41,040 bases of DNA from an uncultured Candidatus Berkelbacteria bacterium (lineage in GTDB: Bacteria; Patescibacteriota; UBA1384; 2-12-FULL-50-11). Shown here piece after piece: positions 31,722 to 39,880 of this stretch. Within the stretch, counting starts at the first letter, position 1; each line of letters opens with the position of its first letter. The position numbers and the translations under genes are program-made. Location: assembly GCA_903839975.1 (NCBI GenBank), contig CAIMEH010000005.1:1-41040 (forward strand), given 5' to 3'. The notes beneath the pieces were generated by a model that was given only the letters and a program-made list of their open reading frames with translations, did no database searches and was not told where the DNA came from.

Positions 31722-34316
31722 TTATCTCTTATGATATGGCGCATTAATGAGGCCACATTTCTTATATTTGTAGACTTTGCCGGTTTTCGGGTCAATAGCA
31801 CCGCAAGGACAAGGGTCGTTTCGACCAATTTTGTTTGGGTTTAGTTTGGTTTCGGTTTCTGCCTGATCGCCTGAGTACTCGACTTTGTTCGGTTGTTGTT
31901 CGGCTATTTGCTGGACTGGTTGTTCAACGTTAACCTCAACATGGGTCAGCATTGTTATTATTTGGTTATCTATCTCGGATTCTAGGCCTCTGTAAAGACC
32001 ATAAGCCTCTTGTTTATACTCAACAATTGGGTCGCGCTGACCGTAACCACGTAGACCGATACTTTCGCGCAAGTCCTCTAGGTTCTTTAGGTGTTCAACC
32101 CATAACACGTCGATGGCACGCAAGGATATGGCTCGTTCAACTTGTAATTGAACCTCTGGCGCCCATCCCTTGGCTTTCTTGGCGTAGGCAGCTTGCTGCT
32201 GCTCGTTCATAATACTCAGAACTTCTTCATGCAGGGCGGTAGCCTTTTCTGGTGTATTGGAATGTAAAATTACCTGACGGCGACGATAGATAGCCTCTCG
32301 CTGCTTATTAGTGACATCGTCGTACTCAACTAGTTGTTTACGGATATCAAAGTTGTGACCCTCTACTCGGGATTGCGCCTGTTCGATAGCCCGGCTTAAC
32401 ATACTGTTATTAATCGCCATATCGTCTGGAACATTTAATCGCTCCATAAGTCCCTTCATGCGATCGCCACCGAAAACACGCATAAGATCATCTTCCATAG
32501 AAAGGTAGAACTGCGAGACGCCAGGGTCACCCTGACGACCGGCACGACCACGGAGCTGGTTGTCGATACGACGAGATTCGTGGCGTTCAGTACCAAGAAC
32601 AAATAGACCACCTAAAGAAATTACCTTGGCGTGATCCTGCTCCCACTGTTTGAAGGCGCCTTTTGGTTCAGTTGGATTTGGCGGTGTACCACCAAGAACA
32701 ATGTCGACGCCACGACCGGCCATGTTAGTGGCAACAGTGACGGAGCCGACGTGACCGGCCTGTGCCACAACTTCGCCCTCTTTTTGGTGATGCTTGGCGT
32801 TCAAGACTGCATGTTTAATATTATTGGCTTTTAAGACTCGTGACAGGCGTTCTGATTTGGCAATCGAAACCGTACCGATAAGTACCGGCTGACCAGTTTC
32901 TTGTAGCTCCCTGACGTGATTTGCGATGGCCTGGTATTTCGCGTCTTCTGTTTTATAGATAGCATCGCCACGATCGTCGCGCTGGCTTGGACGGTTTGTT
33001 GGAATTGAAACAACTTCCAAATTGTAAATCTTAGCCAATTCCTCGGCTTCAGTAACGGCAGTTCCGGTCATACCGGCTAATTTAAAGTAAAGTCGGAAGT
33101 AGTTCTGAAATGTGATTGTAGCCAGAGTTGTTGATTCCTGCTGGACATTAACGCCTTCCTTGGCCTCAATTGCCTGGTGCAAACCTCCGTTGTAGCGTCG
33201 GCCAACCAACATACGACCGGTAAACTCGTCAATAATTACTACCTCGCCGTTCTTAACGACGTAATCTTTGTTTTTCTTATACAATGCTTGCGCCTTTAAG
33301 GCTGAATCGGCGTGGTGAACCAATTCAACTGTTGATGGGTCATATAAATTAGCTATTCCAATCAAGCTCTCGAGCTTCTTAATACCGTCGTCTGTCAATG
33401 AGGCGCTACGAGCTTTCTCGTCAATAGTGTAGTCCGTTTCGGCTTTTAGTTTTGGCATCAGCTCGGCAAATCTTTTATACAAATCTGCAGACTGACTAGA
33501 GAAAGTAGAGATAATAAGCGGGGTTCTAGCTTCATCAATTAAGATGGAGTCAACTTCATCGACAATAGCATATGCCAGTTCTCTTTGAGAAAGTTGTGCT
33601 GGATCTTGGGCCATATTATCGCGCAAGTAATCAAACCCGAATTCATTGTTAGTGCCATATGTTATATCGGAGTAATAAGCGTCTCTTCGTGAAATTGGCC
33701 TTAAATGCTGGAGACGTAGGTCTGTTTCGTCGTTAATAAAATCTGGATCGTAAGCGTATGAAAATTGTGGGCCGATAACAGCAACAGATAGTCCGAGAGA
33801 AGTATAGATAGCACCCATCCAACCAGCATCACGACGTGCTAAGTAATCGTTGACTGTAACCAAATGCGAGCCCAAACCAGTTAATGCGTTCAAAAATAGC
33901 GGCAAGCTGGCCACAAGCGTCTTACCTTCACCGGTCTGCATCTCAGCAACCTTACCTTCGTGCAAGACGGCGCCACCGATAAGCTGTACATCGAAATGTC
34001 TCATACTAAGTTGGCGTTTAGAAGCCTCGCGAACTAAAGCATATGCTTTAGTTCTATAATTATTTAATAAATGTGTTAGTTGCTTGTGGCGGAGATCGTG
34101 TCGTTCCTTTGGATCAATTACCGCTTCTGTCTCGTCCACAATCTTGGCTGCCAAAGGTGCTATCTCAGCCTTGAGCGAAAGCGCACTCTCTTTGAGCTGG
34201 TCGTTTGTTTTCTGTTCGAGTTCAGGTTCTAATGCGTTAACCTCTTCAATAAATAACTTATATTTACCAATTTCTCGCTGGTTTGGATCGCCCAAAAATT
34301 TGCTAAACAGGCCCAT
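31722..34316 (-). CDS. secA: Protein translocase ATPase SecA
   Basis: 864 residues, normal for SecA. MQTGEGKTL (Walker A), DEVDSILIDEA (Walker B/DEAD), the preprotein cross-linking region, TVSIAKSERLSRVL and RGRAGRQGDPG (motif VI region). The C-terminal linker ends in a zinc-finger-like NKIGRNDPCPCG, a 13-residue insert and KKCGL; the usual Cys or His right after the third Cys is replaced by Gly. It drives export through SecYEG. It starts one base after the serS stop. Confidence 0.98.
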   Translation of the reverse strand: MGLFSKFLGDPNQREIGKYKLFIEEVNALEPELEQKTNDQLKESALSLKAEIAPLAAKIVDETEAVIDPKERHDLRHKQLTHLLNNYRTKAYALVREASKRQLSMRHFDVQLIGGAVLHEGKVAEMQTGEGKTLVASLPLFLNALTGLGSHLVTVNDYLARRDAGWMGAIYTSLGLSVAVIGPQFSYAYDPDFINDETDLRLQHLRPISRRDAYYSDITYGTNNEFGFDYLRDNMAQDPAQLSQRELAYAIVDEVDSILIDEARTPLIISTFSSQSADLYKRFAELMPKLKAETDYTIDEKARSASLTDDGIKKLESLIGIANLYDPSTVELVHHADSALKAQALYKKNKDYVVKNGEVVIIDEFTGRMLVGRRYNGGLHQAIEAKEGVNVQQESTTLATITFQNYFRLYFKLAGMTGTAVTEAEELAKIYNLEVVSIPTNRPSQRDDRGDAIYKTEDAKYQAIANHVRELQETGQPVLIGTVSIAKSERLSRVLKANNIKHAVLNAKHHQKEGEVVAQAGHVGSVTVATNMAGRGVDIVLGGTPPNPTEPKGAFKQWEQDHAKVISLGGLFVLGTERHESRRIDNQLRGRAGRQGDPGVSQFYLSMEDDLMRVFGGDRMKGLMERLNVPDDMAINNSMLSRAIEQAQSRVEGHNFDIRKQLVEYDDVTNKQREAIYRRRQVILHSNTPEKATALHEEVLSIMNEQQQAAYAKKAKGWAPEVQLQVERAISLRAIDVLWVEHLKNLEDLRESIGLRGYGQRDPIVEYKQEAYGLYRGLESEIDNQIITMLTHVEVNVEQPVQQIAEQQPNKVEYSGDQAETETKLNPNKIGRNDPCPCGAIDPKTGKVYKYKKCGLINAPYHKR

Positions 34317-34317
34317 G

Positions 34318-35517
34318 CTAACTCAGATTTCCTGGCAGATTTACCTGACCGTCCTCGGTCTGGTTGTTTTCAACAACTGCAAGTAAGAGTCTTTCTGTTG
34401 CTAGAGTTCCATTAAGGGTGTGTGCGATAACTTCCTGACCGTCTTTTTCAACCTTTATCCCAAAGCGCCTGGCTTGGTAATCGCCACAATTACTAACTGA
34501 GTGGGTTTCGCGATATTTGCTCTGAGATGGGAACCAACATTCGACATCATATTTTCTGGTAGCTTTAGCCTCCAAGTCTCCGCTACCAATCATGAGTACT
34601 TGGTAAGGGAGATTAAACTTTTTAACAAACTCCTCCTGCATAGAAAGCAAGAATTCGTGTTCGCCCTTGGATTGATCTGGGGTACAGATAGAAACCATCT
34701 CGACTTTATCAAACTGGTGTTGCCTAAACATTCCTTTTGTATCCTTGCCGTAAGAACCTGCTTCCTTTCTAAAACAGGTAGAAAAACCGACGAATCGGAG
34801 CGGTAAGTCTTCAGCCTTGTAGGTATTGCCGGCACCCAAGGCCACCAGCATCGGTTCTGAGGTTCCAACTAGATAATCGTCTTCAACTTTGTAAGTATCT
34901 TCTTTGCCAAACGGGAAAAAGCCACCTTTAACTAGAGTCTCTTCTTTTAAGATTACTGGCGGAATAACTGGTGTAAAACCTTTCTCGACAGCAAACTCAA
35001 CGGCCAAGTTCATCATCTTCATATGAGCCAAAACAGCTTTGCCTTTAAGATAACGAAAACGGGCGCCGCTCATTTTAGCGGCAGTCTCAAGGTCTAGCCA
35101 GCCGAGGGCTGTCATTATTTCGTCGTGACTTTTGCCCTCTTTAAGTTTAATATCACCTTCGGTTCGAAGTGGATAATTGGCGGATTCTCCTAGACCAACA
35201 GGAATATCTTCATCGATTACCTGAGGGATACTAAGAAGTAACTCAGACCTTTTGGAAGATACTCCTTTGGTTTTTTCTTCCAATTCTTGGAGTTTAGTTT
35301 TTAGACCTTGAAGTTTATCGCGATTTTCGGTGGCCGATTCTTTAGTGGTGGTAAGAGTGTTTCGTTCTCCTCGCAATTTTTCAACCTGTTGAATTATCTC
35401 GCGCCATTCGGAGTCGAGCTTCAAAAAATCATCTACGAGTTCTGTTTTGCCGCCTCGCTTTTTAATGGAGTCTTTGACTACCTCCGGTTTTTGACGCAAC
35501 AAATCTAGGTCTAACAT
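34318..35517 (-). CDS. serS: Seryl-tRNA synthetase
   Basis: 399 residues, slightly short against the usual 420-430. The N-terminal helical arm (LRGERNTLTTTKESATENRD and beyond) binds the tRNA-Ser long arm. The class II core has motif 2 in RKEAGSYGKDTKGMFRQHQF and motif 3 in NGTLATERLLLAVVENNQ. It charges tRNA-Ser. It lies between greA and secA in one operon. Confidence 0.98.
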   Translation of the reverse strand: MLDLDLLRQKPEVVKDSIKKRGGKTELVDDFLKLDSEWREIIQQVEKLRGERNTLTTTKESATENRDKLQGLKTKLQELEEKTKGVSSKRSELLLSIPQVIDEDIPVGLGESANYPLRTEGDIKLKEGKSHDEIMTALGWLDLETAAKMSGARFRYLKGKAVLAHMKMMNLAVEFAVEKGFTPVIPPVILKEETLVKGGFFPFGKEDTYKVEDDYLVGTSEPMLVALGAGNTYKAEDLPLRFVGFSTCFRKEAGSYGKDTKGMFRQHQFDKVEMVSICTPDQSKGEHEFLLSMQEEFVKKFNLPYQVLMIGSGDLEAKATRKYDVECWFPSQSKYRETHSVSNCGDYQARRFGIKVEKDGQEVIAHTLNGTLATERLLLAVVENNQTEDGQVNLPGNLS

Positions 35518-35557
35518 GAGATTATTCTACCAGACTGTAGCACCCTACAACAGGTAC

Positions 35558-36016
35558 TTAGCCGACAGAGACTATTTTGTAATTAACGGCACCGTCAGGT
35601 GTCTGAACGGAAACTTTGTCGCCTTTTTTGTGACCAAGCAAAGCCTGACCAACTGGTGAATCTATAGAGATTTTGCCTTTTTCCGGATCGGATTCGGTTG
35701 GGCCAACAATCTCAAAATCATCAACTTCACCATCAATCTCAACCTTTACTGGACTACCGATACCAACAGTGTCTGAATTACTATTTTTTACAACTTTTGC
35801 GTGCTTTAGGAAATCTTCTATCTCTTCAATTCTTCCTTCTATAAAGGACTGCTCATCTTTGGCAGAGGAGTATTCGGCGTTCTCGCTTAGATCGCCTAGT
35901 TCCTTGGCGGTTTTGATACGACTAACAATTTCCGGGCGGCGAACTTTGGTAAGCTCAGCTAGCTCGGTTTTTAGTTTCTCCAATCCCTCTTGAGTCATTA
36001 GAACGTCTTTTTTCAT
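35558..36016 (-). CDS. greA: Transcription elongation factor GreA
   Basis: 152 residues from the ATG at 36016, which has GGAGAG just upstream; the ORF-track start is five codons earlier. A coiled-coil N-domain (LMTQEGLEKLKTELAELTKV, RIKTAKELGDLSENAEYSSA with the acidic loop tip DLSENAEY) and the globular C-domain (SPVGQALLGHKKGD). It rescues backtracked RNA polymerase. First gene of the greA-serS-secA-TPR operon, with a leader of about 160 bases. Confidence 0.97.
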   Translation of the reverse strand: MKKDVLMTQEGLEKLKTELAELTKVRRPEIVSRIKTAKELGDLSENAEYSSAKDEQSFIEGRIEEIEDFLKHAKVVKNSNSDTVGIGSPVKVEIDGEVDDFEIVGPTESDPEKGKISIDSPVGQALLGHKKGDKVSVQTPDGAVNYKIVSVG

Positions 36017-36031
36017 TTTTCTCTCCTTCAC

Positions 36032-36180
36032 CAGAACTGATGTTTATCTTAGTTTATTTACAGCTAATACCTTATCTTTTACAACAAATAATCCCTCCCT
36101 CGAACGTCGAACTTACGCGTTGAGGCACAATCTTATCTTTGAACCGTACTGCTTTCCGTTGTTGAAGCGTATTAACTTGA
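36032..36180 (-). other. Leader of the greA operon, about 160 bases
   Basis: Transcription should start near 36178. No ORF is supported and no known riboswitch fits. Repeated TTCGA phrases (GTTCGACGTTCGAGG) give a short possible hairpin. Confidence 0.35.
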
Positions 36181-36184
36181 GTAA

Positions 36185-36212
36185 AGTTTAACAGAGCGAG
36201 GGACCTTGTCAA
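36185..36212 (-). promoter_or_regulatory. Promoter of the greA-serS-secA operon
   Basis: Minus strand TTGACA (36207-36212), a 16-base spacer, TAAACT (36185-36190). Confidence 0.65.
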
Positions 36213-36304
36213 GGGCATCCAATCCAAACCACTGTTGTAAGAAAAACTTTGTGTAAAGCTACAAAAACAACAATAGCTATAGTGATAGAATACCATTCTT
36301 TCTC

Positions 36305-36333
36305 GTAACAAACCCATTAGCCTGTGCTAGAAT
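36305..36333 (+). promoter_or_regulatory. Promoter of the histidine kinase gene
   Basis: GTAACA (36305-36310), a 17-base spacer, TAGAAT (36328-36333). The start point is within or just before the first 22-base repeat. Confidence 0.5.
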
Positions 36334-36397
36334 GGGGCAACTAACAAGTTAGTTCGGGGCAACTAATAAATTAGTTCGGGGCAACTAACTCAATATC
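36334..36397 (+). repeat. Three tandem 22-base units in the kinase leader
   Basis: Units begin at 36334, 36356 and 36378 with GGGGCAACTAA. Units 1 and 2 contain inverted repeats (AACTAAC-AA-GTTAGTT and AACTAAT-AA-ATTAGTT); the base change in unit 2 is compensated on both arms. The third unit is partial and loses the right arm. They lie between the -10 box and the kinase ATG, so they are either operators or RNA hairpins. Confidence 0.7.
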
Positions 36398-36412
36398 AAA
36401 GCATAAAATAAA

Positions 36413-38140
36413 ATGGCAGTAAAAAAGAAGAAAGCACCTAGCCACGAGCAGTCTCTATGGGAGCAGCTGATTGATAGAATCAATACTGCAACTTTGCCAG
36501 ACTCAAATATCGAGCGAAATAGATTCGAGTTACTGGAACTACTAAGCCAGAGCATTATCAATACACCTCAATTTTTTGCACGCCTCGGAACTATTCTGTC
36601 GCACTCAGTCTACGCCGACGCAATTATCATTTACGAGCAGACCAACGATCAAATAAGAACAATCTTTTCCAATATGCCAAAAAAGCAGGAGCAGCAGCTA
36701 ATGAGTAGCCCAAGCGTCCGCAATCGTCTAAATCGAGCCAAGAAGCCTGTCCAGACCGACAAGATTAATGAGAAGATCCAAGTTAACCGCCAGGAACGAA
36801 CTATAGATAGGATTACTAGAGTCATATTAGACCACTCCCCGAAAAGCGAGATTTCTATGGCGGTCTTCAGTGATGAGTCACTTTTGAAAGTAGATATAAA
36901 GTTTTTAACTTTTATTAACGCGATGATGAATATACGCCGCCGTCAGCATCAGATGGGCAAGGCACTTACTAGTGAGGCTGGCCGACTTACTACTTTAACC
37001 CACCATCTAAGCGAAGGGTTAATAATTCTTGATCGAGATTTAAAAATCACCCTTTGGAACCGACCACTACAACGATTAACTGGTTATTCGCCAAGAGATG
37101 CCGAGAATAAACCATATTCACAAGTTTTTAAAAGGTTGAGTTACCCCAACTGGCTAACCGAAATAAGAAATGAGTACGACAATGATCCGCTTAAGAATGT
37201 TTTTTACGCCGATTTTGAGATTGCCACCAAACAGAAAAGTCGAAGCTGGGTTAGCGTCTCTGGCTCATTTTTGCGAAGCGCCGATTCTAGCATCGACCAA
37301 ACTGTTATGATAGTCCGCGACATCTCAAAATCCAAGGAGCTAGAGAATCTCAAAAGCGAGTTTATTTCTATTGCTACACATGAGCTGCGCACTCCAATTA
37401 CTGCCATTAAGGGTTATCTTAGTATGCTTGAGGGCGAGTCGAAAAAACTTTCCGGCAAGCAAAAACTCTATCTCTCGCGAGCCGTTGAAGCAAACAATCG
37501 CCTTGTTGGCCTGGTTGAAGAGCTATTACAGGTTATCCGTATCGAGGAGAACCGACTTCAGTTTAGTATTCGAGCGGTTAATGTTTACCCAGTTATTGAA
37601 AAAGTGTTGTTAGATTTTAGCGTCAAGGCAAAAAGAAAATGCCTAGAGACTAAAATTATTCCAACTGACTTTCCAACAACTATTATGGTTGATCCTGTTA
37701 AATTCGAGCAGGTAATCGCCAACTTGGTAGACAATGCCCTAAAATACACTAAATGCGGCCGAATCGAAATTAGCTTCTCCCAGGTTTACGATCGTAATAC
37801 CAGAGAAACTCTGTTGGCAATCCACGTAAAAGATACTGGCACAGGAATTAGCGAAGCTGACCAGAAACAGATATTCGAAAAGTTCATCCGAACGGCTAAT
37901 GCCCGAACTGGCACCGAATCAGGAGCGGGGCTGGGCTTGTTTATTGTTAAATCCTTCATTGAAAAGCAAGGTGGGAAAATTACAGTAAGAAGCAGGCTCA
38001 ACCACGGCAGCACCTTTACGGTCTTGTTCCCGATTATTGAGGAACGAAAGAGTAAGGCAGATCCAGAGGAAAAAAGTATCCTGGAACGCCTCACCGCATC
38101 AAGTAATTTAGGTAAAATCAATTGGAAAGGAAAAAAATGA
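36413..38140 (+). CDS. Soluble sensor histidine kinase with GAF-like and PAS domains
   Basis: 575 residues without membrane segments. A GAF-like N-domain (FFARLGTILSHSVYADAIII), a PAS domain (LSEGLIILDRDLKITLWNRP, RLTGYSPRDAENKPYSQVF), the HisKA H-box ATHELRTPITAIKGYL, the N-box VIANLVDNALKYTKCG, and the G-boxes DTGTGISEADQKQIFEKF and GAGLGLFIVKSFIE. It probably senses a cytosolic cue. It overlaps the response regulator by four bases (ATGA), so the two are coupled. Expression may be controlled by the upstream tandem units. Confidence 0.95.
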   Translation: MAVKKKKAPSHEQSLWEQLIDRINTATLPDSNIERNRFELLELLSQSIINTPQFFARLGTILSHSVYADAIIIYEQTNDQIRTIFSNMPKKQEQQLMSSPSVRNRLNRAKKPVQTDKINEKIQVNRQERTIDRITRVILDHSPKSEISMAVFSDESLLKVDIKFLTFINAMMNIRRRQHQMGKALTSEAGRLTTLTHHLSEGLIILDRDLKITLWNRPLQRLTGYSPRDAENKPYSQVFKRLSYPNWLTEIRNEYDNDPLKNVFYADFEIATKQKSRSWVSVSGSFLRSADSSIDQTVMIVRDISKSKELENLKSEFISIATHELRTPITAIKGYLSMLEGESKKLSGKQKLYLSRAVEANNRLVGLVEELLQVIRIEENRLQFSIRAVNVYPVIEKVLLDFSVKAKRKCLETKIIPTDFPTTIMVDPVKFEQVIANLVDNALKYTKCGRIEISFSQVYDRNTRETLLAIHVKDTGTGISEADQKQIFEKFIRTANARTGTESGAGLGLFIVKSFIEKQGGKITVRSRLNHGSTFTVLFPIIEERKSKADPEEKSILERLTASSNLGKINWKGKK

Positions 38141-38526
38141 GCAAGAAGAAGAAAAAAGTTTTAATGATTGAGGACGAGCCGCTACTGATAGATATGTACT
38201 CGGAAGCCTTTGAGAAAGAGGATTTTACTCTGGAGATAGCTGAAGATGGTAACGAAGGCATAAGAAAGGCTGCTAATACGCCCGATTTAATACTGCTAGA
38301 TATTTTATTACCTGGCCTGAATGGTTTTGAAGTACTAAAAAGGTTAAAAGATAACTCTCGTACCAAGGACATTCCAGTAATTGTGCTAACTAATTTGGGC
38401 AGTGAGCAAGCCGATAAGGATAAGCGACTGGCTCTTTCATTAGGAGCTATCGACTATCTAGTGAAGTCGTATCACACGCCCGAAGAGATGGCCAAGATCA
38501 TTAAAGATCGCCTCAAAAACGAGTAA
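38137..38526 (+). CDS. Single-domain (CheY-like) response regulator
   Basis: 129 residues from the ATG at 38137, which overlaps the kinase TGA and has AAAGGA upstream; the ORF-track start is five codons earlier. MIEDEPLLIDMY (acidic pocket), DLILLDILLPG (phosphorylated Asp), VLTNLG (Thr) and YLVKSYHTPEE (Lys). There is no output domain, so it must act by protein contact. Partner of the kinase. Confidence 0.95.
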   Translation: MSKKKKKVLMIEDEPLLIDMYSEAFEKEDFTLEIAEDGNEGIRKAANTPDLILLDILLPGLNGFEVLKRLKDNSRTKDIPVIVLTNLGSEQADKDKRLALSLGAIDYLVKSYHTPEEMAKIIKDRLKNE

Positions 38527-38899
38527 ACTACAGAGCTTTTGGCAGAATATTGCTTGCCGACAGTTAAAACAAGCACAAACACAGGAGTTTAATCTAAAGC
38601 AATCCAGCTAGCATTTGCTAAGATGGTTTTAGAACGTTAATAGCTTGGCTGCCGGGATGCAAGAAGTATTAATGGTGCTACACCAAGAAAAGAGCTTTTG
38701 CGATTGGCGCGAGGTACAAACGAGGCCAATTAGGAAGTTATTTACGTTAATTACTCTCAGGTGGCGAAAATTTTAGTACAAAGAGGTTTTGCGACTTCTT
38801 TGCCCAGTTTGGCACATATGCCGATTGTACTGGGTTTAAGAGCTTAGGCTAGCGAGAAGAGTTTGAACATTATTCAGACTCGCTGGCCTAAGTTTTTTT
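38527..38899 (+). ncRNA. Candidate structured RNA ending in an intrinsic terminator
   Basis: About 370 bases without an ORF. Stable hairpins include ATTGGC/GCCAAT (near 38714-38732), AAAGAGG/CTTCTTT, and CCCAGT..TTGGCA-CATA-TGCCGA..ACTGGG (near 38802-38833). It finishes with a long stem CTTAGGC..AGCGAG / CTCGCT..GCCTAAG and seven T at 38843-38899. It may be a trailer of the kinase operon or a separate RNA. I looked for RNase P and tmRNA motifs and did not find them. Confidence 0.45.
38843..38899 (+). terminator. Intrinsic terminator
   Basis: Arms CTTAGGC-T-AGCGAG and CTCGCT-G-GCCTAAG around a 22-base loop, followed by TTTTTTT. Confidence 0.8.
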
Positions 38900-38928
38900 A
38901 GTTTATTTATTTTTAATAATATCATTCC

Positions 38929-39008
38929 GTGCAAGCGCATTTATTGCAGGAGATAAGGGGACTACTTGCGAAGCGTCCCCCTACCTCCTGCACCTCCACC
39001 CCTGCACG
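38929..39008. repeat. Nested inverted repeats
   Basis: Three nested stems: CGTGCA/TGCACG (38929-38934 with 39003-39008), GCAGGAG/CTCCTGC, and GGGGAC/GTCCCC. It folds as one long hairpin on either strand. Function unknown. The remaining bases to 39095 show nothing further. Confidence 0.5.
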
Positions 39009-39099
39009 CTCTCACTGAGGTAAAGAGAAAATCCTGGCAAAATTTCCAACATTGAACTGACGGCCAACGGGAATTTTTTGGATTTTCAGATTAATAGTC

Positions 39100-39190
39100 C
39101 AAAAAAGATAATACAACGAAATTTTTTGAATTTTAACCTGTTATTTCAGGTCGTTACAACGAAACCGGAAGTGAATAAAACGAACTTATT
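39100..39190 (+). repeat. Intergenic repeat module, copy D (partial, opposite orientation)
   Basis: Reverse complement of the central part of copies A-C: ATACAACGAAATTTTTTGAA, then TTTTAACCTGTTATTTCAGG and GTTACAACGAAACCGGAAGT. The CGGCTTTTCAGCC core is missing. It lies about 34 kb from the others, so the family is dispersed and not only a local duplication. Confidence 0.7.
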
Positions 39191-39215
39191 TTTAGATATT
39201 CACATGCTTAATGGC

Positions 39216-39244
39216 TTGATTTTCTCCTAGATATGTGCTAGGAT
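39216..39244 (+). promoter_or_regulatory. Promoter of the two-HTH regulator with inverted repeat
   Basis: TTGATT (39216-39221), a 17-base spacer, TAGGAT (39239-39244). The inverted repeat TCCTAG-ATATGTG-CTAGGA lies across the spacer and -10 box, a likely operator for self-control. Confidence 0.6.
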
Positions 39245-39279
39245 ATCGGCAGTACTTTGGTATCTTTGGAGGTTTTCAA

Positions 39280-39843
39280 ATGAGTCAACTGAACATCGCC
39301 CTTGTGGCACGAGTGAAACAGGGCGACCTTTGGGAAGCCCTACAGAAACGAGGCTGGAGCCAGACCGCCGGTGCAAAATTCATCGGGATGAACCCATACG
39401 CCTTTGGCGACATGATAAATCTCAGGGCAGTTCCAAATCTGACAATGGAGCAGGAGTGCAAGCTTTTTGAGCTTACAGGCAAGACGCTGGAAGAGATTTT
39501 CCCGTCCGAAATCAGGACTAAGGAATTTCTTCAAGGCCAGCGCGTATTTTCTGCGCTAAAGAAATGTTCAGTGGCGGCCCTTGCCTCGTCTGGAATCAGA
39601 GCCCTACCGATGAACCAGCCAGAAATGGTCGAAGAGCTCGCAGAAGAGATTAGAGCTTGCATATCTTTTCTGAGCGGACGGGAGCGCGATGTTATGTCCT
39701 TGGTCAACAAGGGCAAATCTGACCAAGAAATTGGAGTTAAGCTTTCTTTAAGCGTTTATCAGGTGATTAGGTCAAAGACACACGCTTCGGACAAGATTAA
39801 GGAAATCATCAAGCAAAAACGCCCCGATCTCAAGGGGTACTGA
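39280..39843 (+). CDS. Putative regulator with N-terminal Xre-like and C-terminal LuxR/sigma-4-like HTH
   Basis: 187 residues from the ATG at 39280, preceded by GGAGG; the ORF-track start is 15 codons earlier and lacks a ribosome site. The N-terminal half (LWEALQKRGWSQTAGAKFIG, FGDMINLRAVPNLTMEQECK) resembles a Cro/C1-type HTH. The C-terminal half (LSGRERDVMSLVNKGKSDQE, IGVKLSLSVYQVIRSKTHA) resembles the HTH of LuxR or sigma region 4. Combining the two is unusual. A palindrome in its promoter suggests autoregulation. Codons look more GC-rich than in neighbours, so it may have been acquired. Confidence 0.75.
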   Translation: MSQLNIALVARVKQGDLWEALQKRGWSQTAGAKFIGMNPYAFGDMINLRAVPNLTMEQECKLFELTGKTLEEIFPSEIRTKEFLQGQRVFSALKKCSVAALASSGIRALPMNQPEMVEELAEEIRACISFLSGRERDVMSLVNKGKSDQEIGVKLSLSVYQVIRSKTHASDKIKEIIKQKRPDLKGY

Positions 39844-39850
39844 ACTTTCC

Positions 39851-39876
39851 AGAGGGGCTAAATGCCCCTCTTTAAT
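39851..39876. terminator. Terminator between regulator genes
   Basis: AGAGGGGC, loop TAAAT, GCCCCTCT, then TTAATTTTA; usable from both convergent genes, with a weak U tract. Confidence 0.65.
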
Positions 39877-39880
39877 TTTA

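Noticed and set aside
36072-36317. 81-residue minus-strand ORF upstream of greA
   Set aside because: It covers the greA promoter and leader and has no ribosome site or family pattern.
36334-36397. CRISPR array
   Set aside because: Units are directly adjacent with no spacers, only three, and no cas gene is present.
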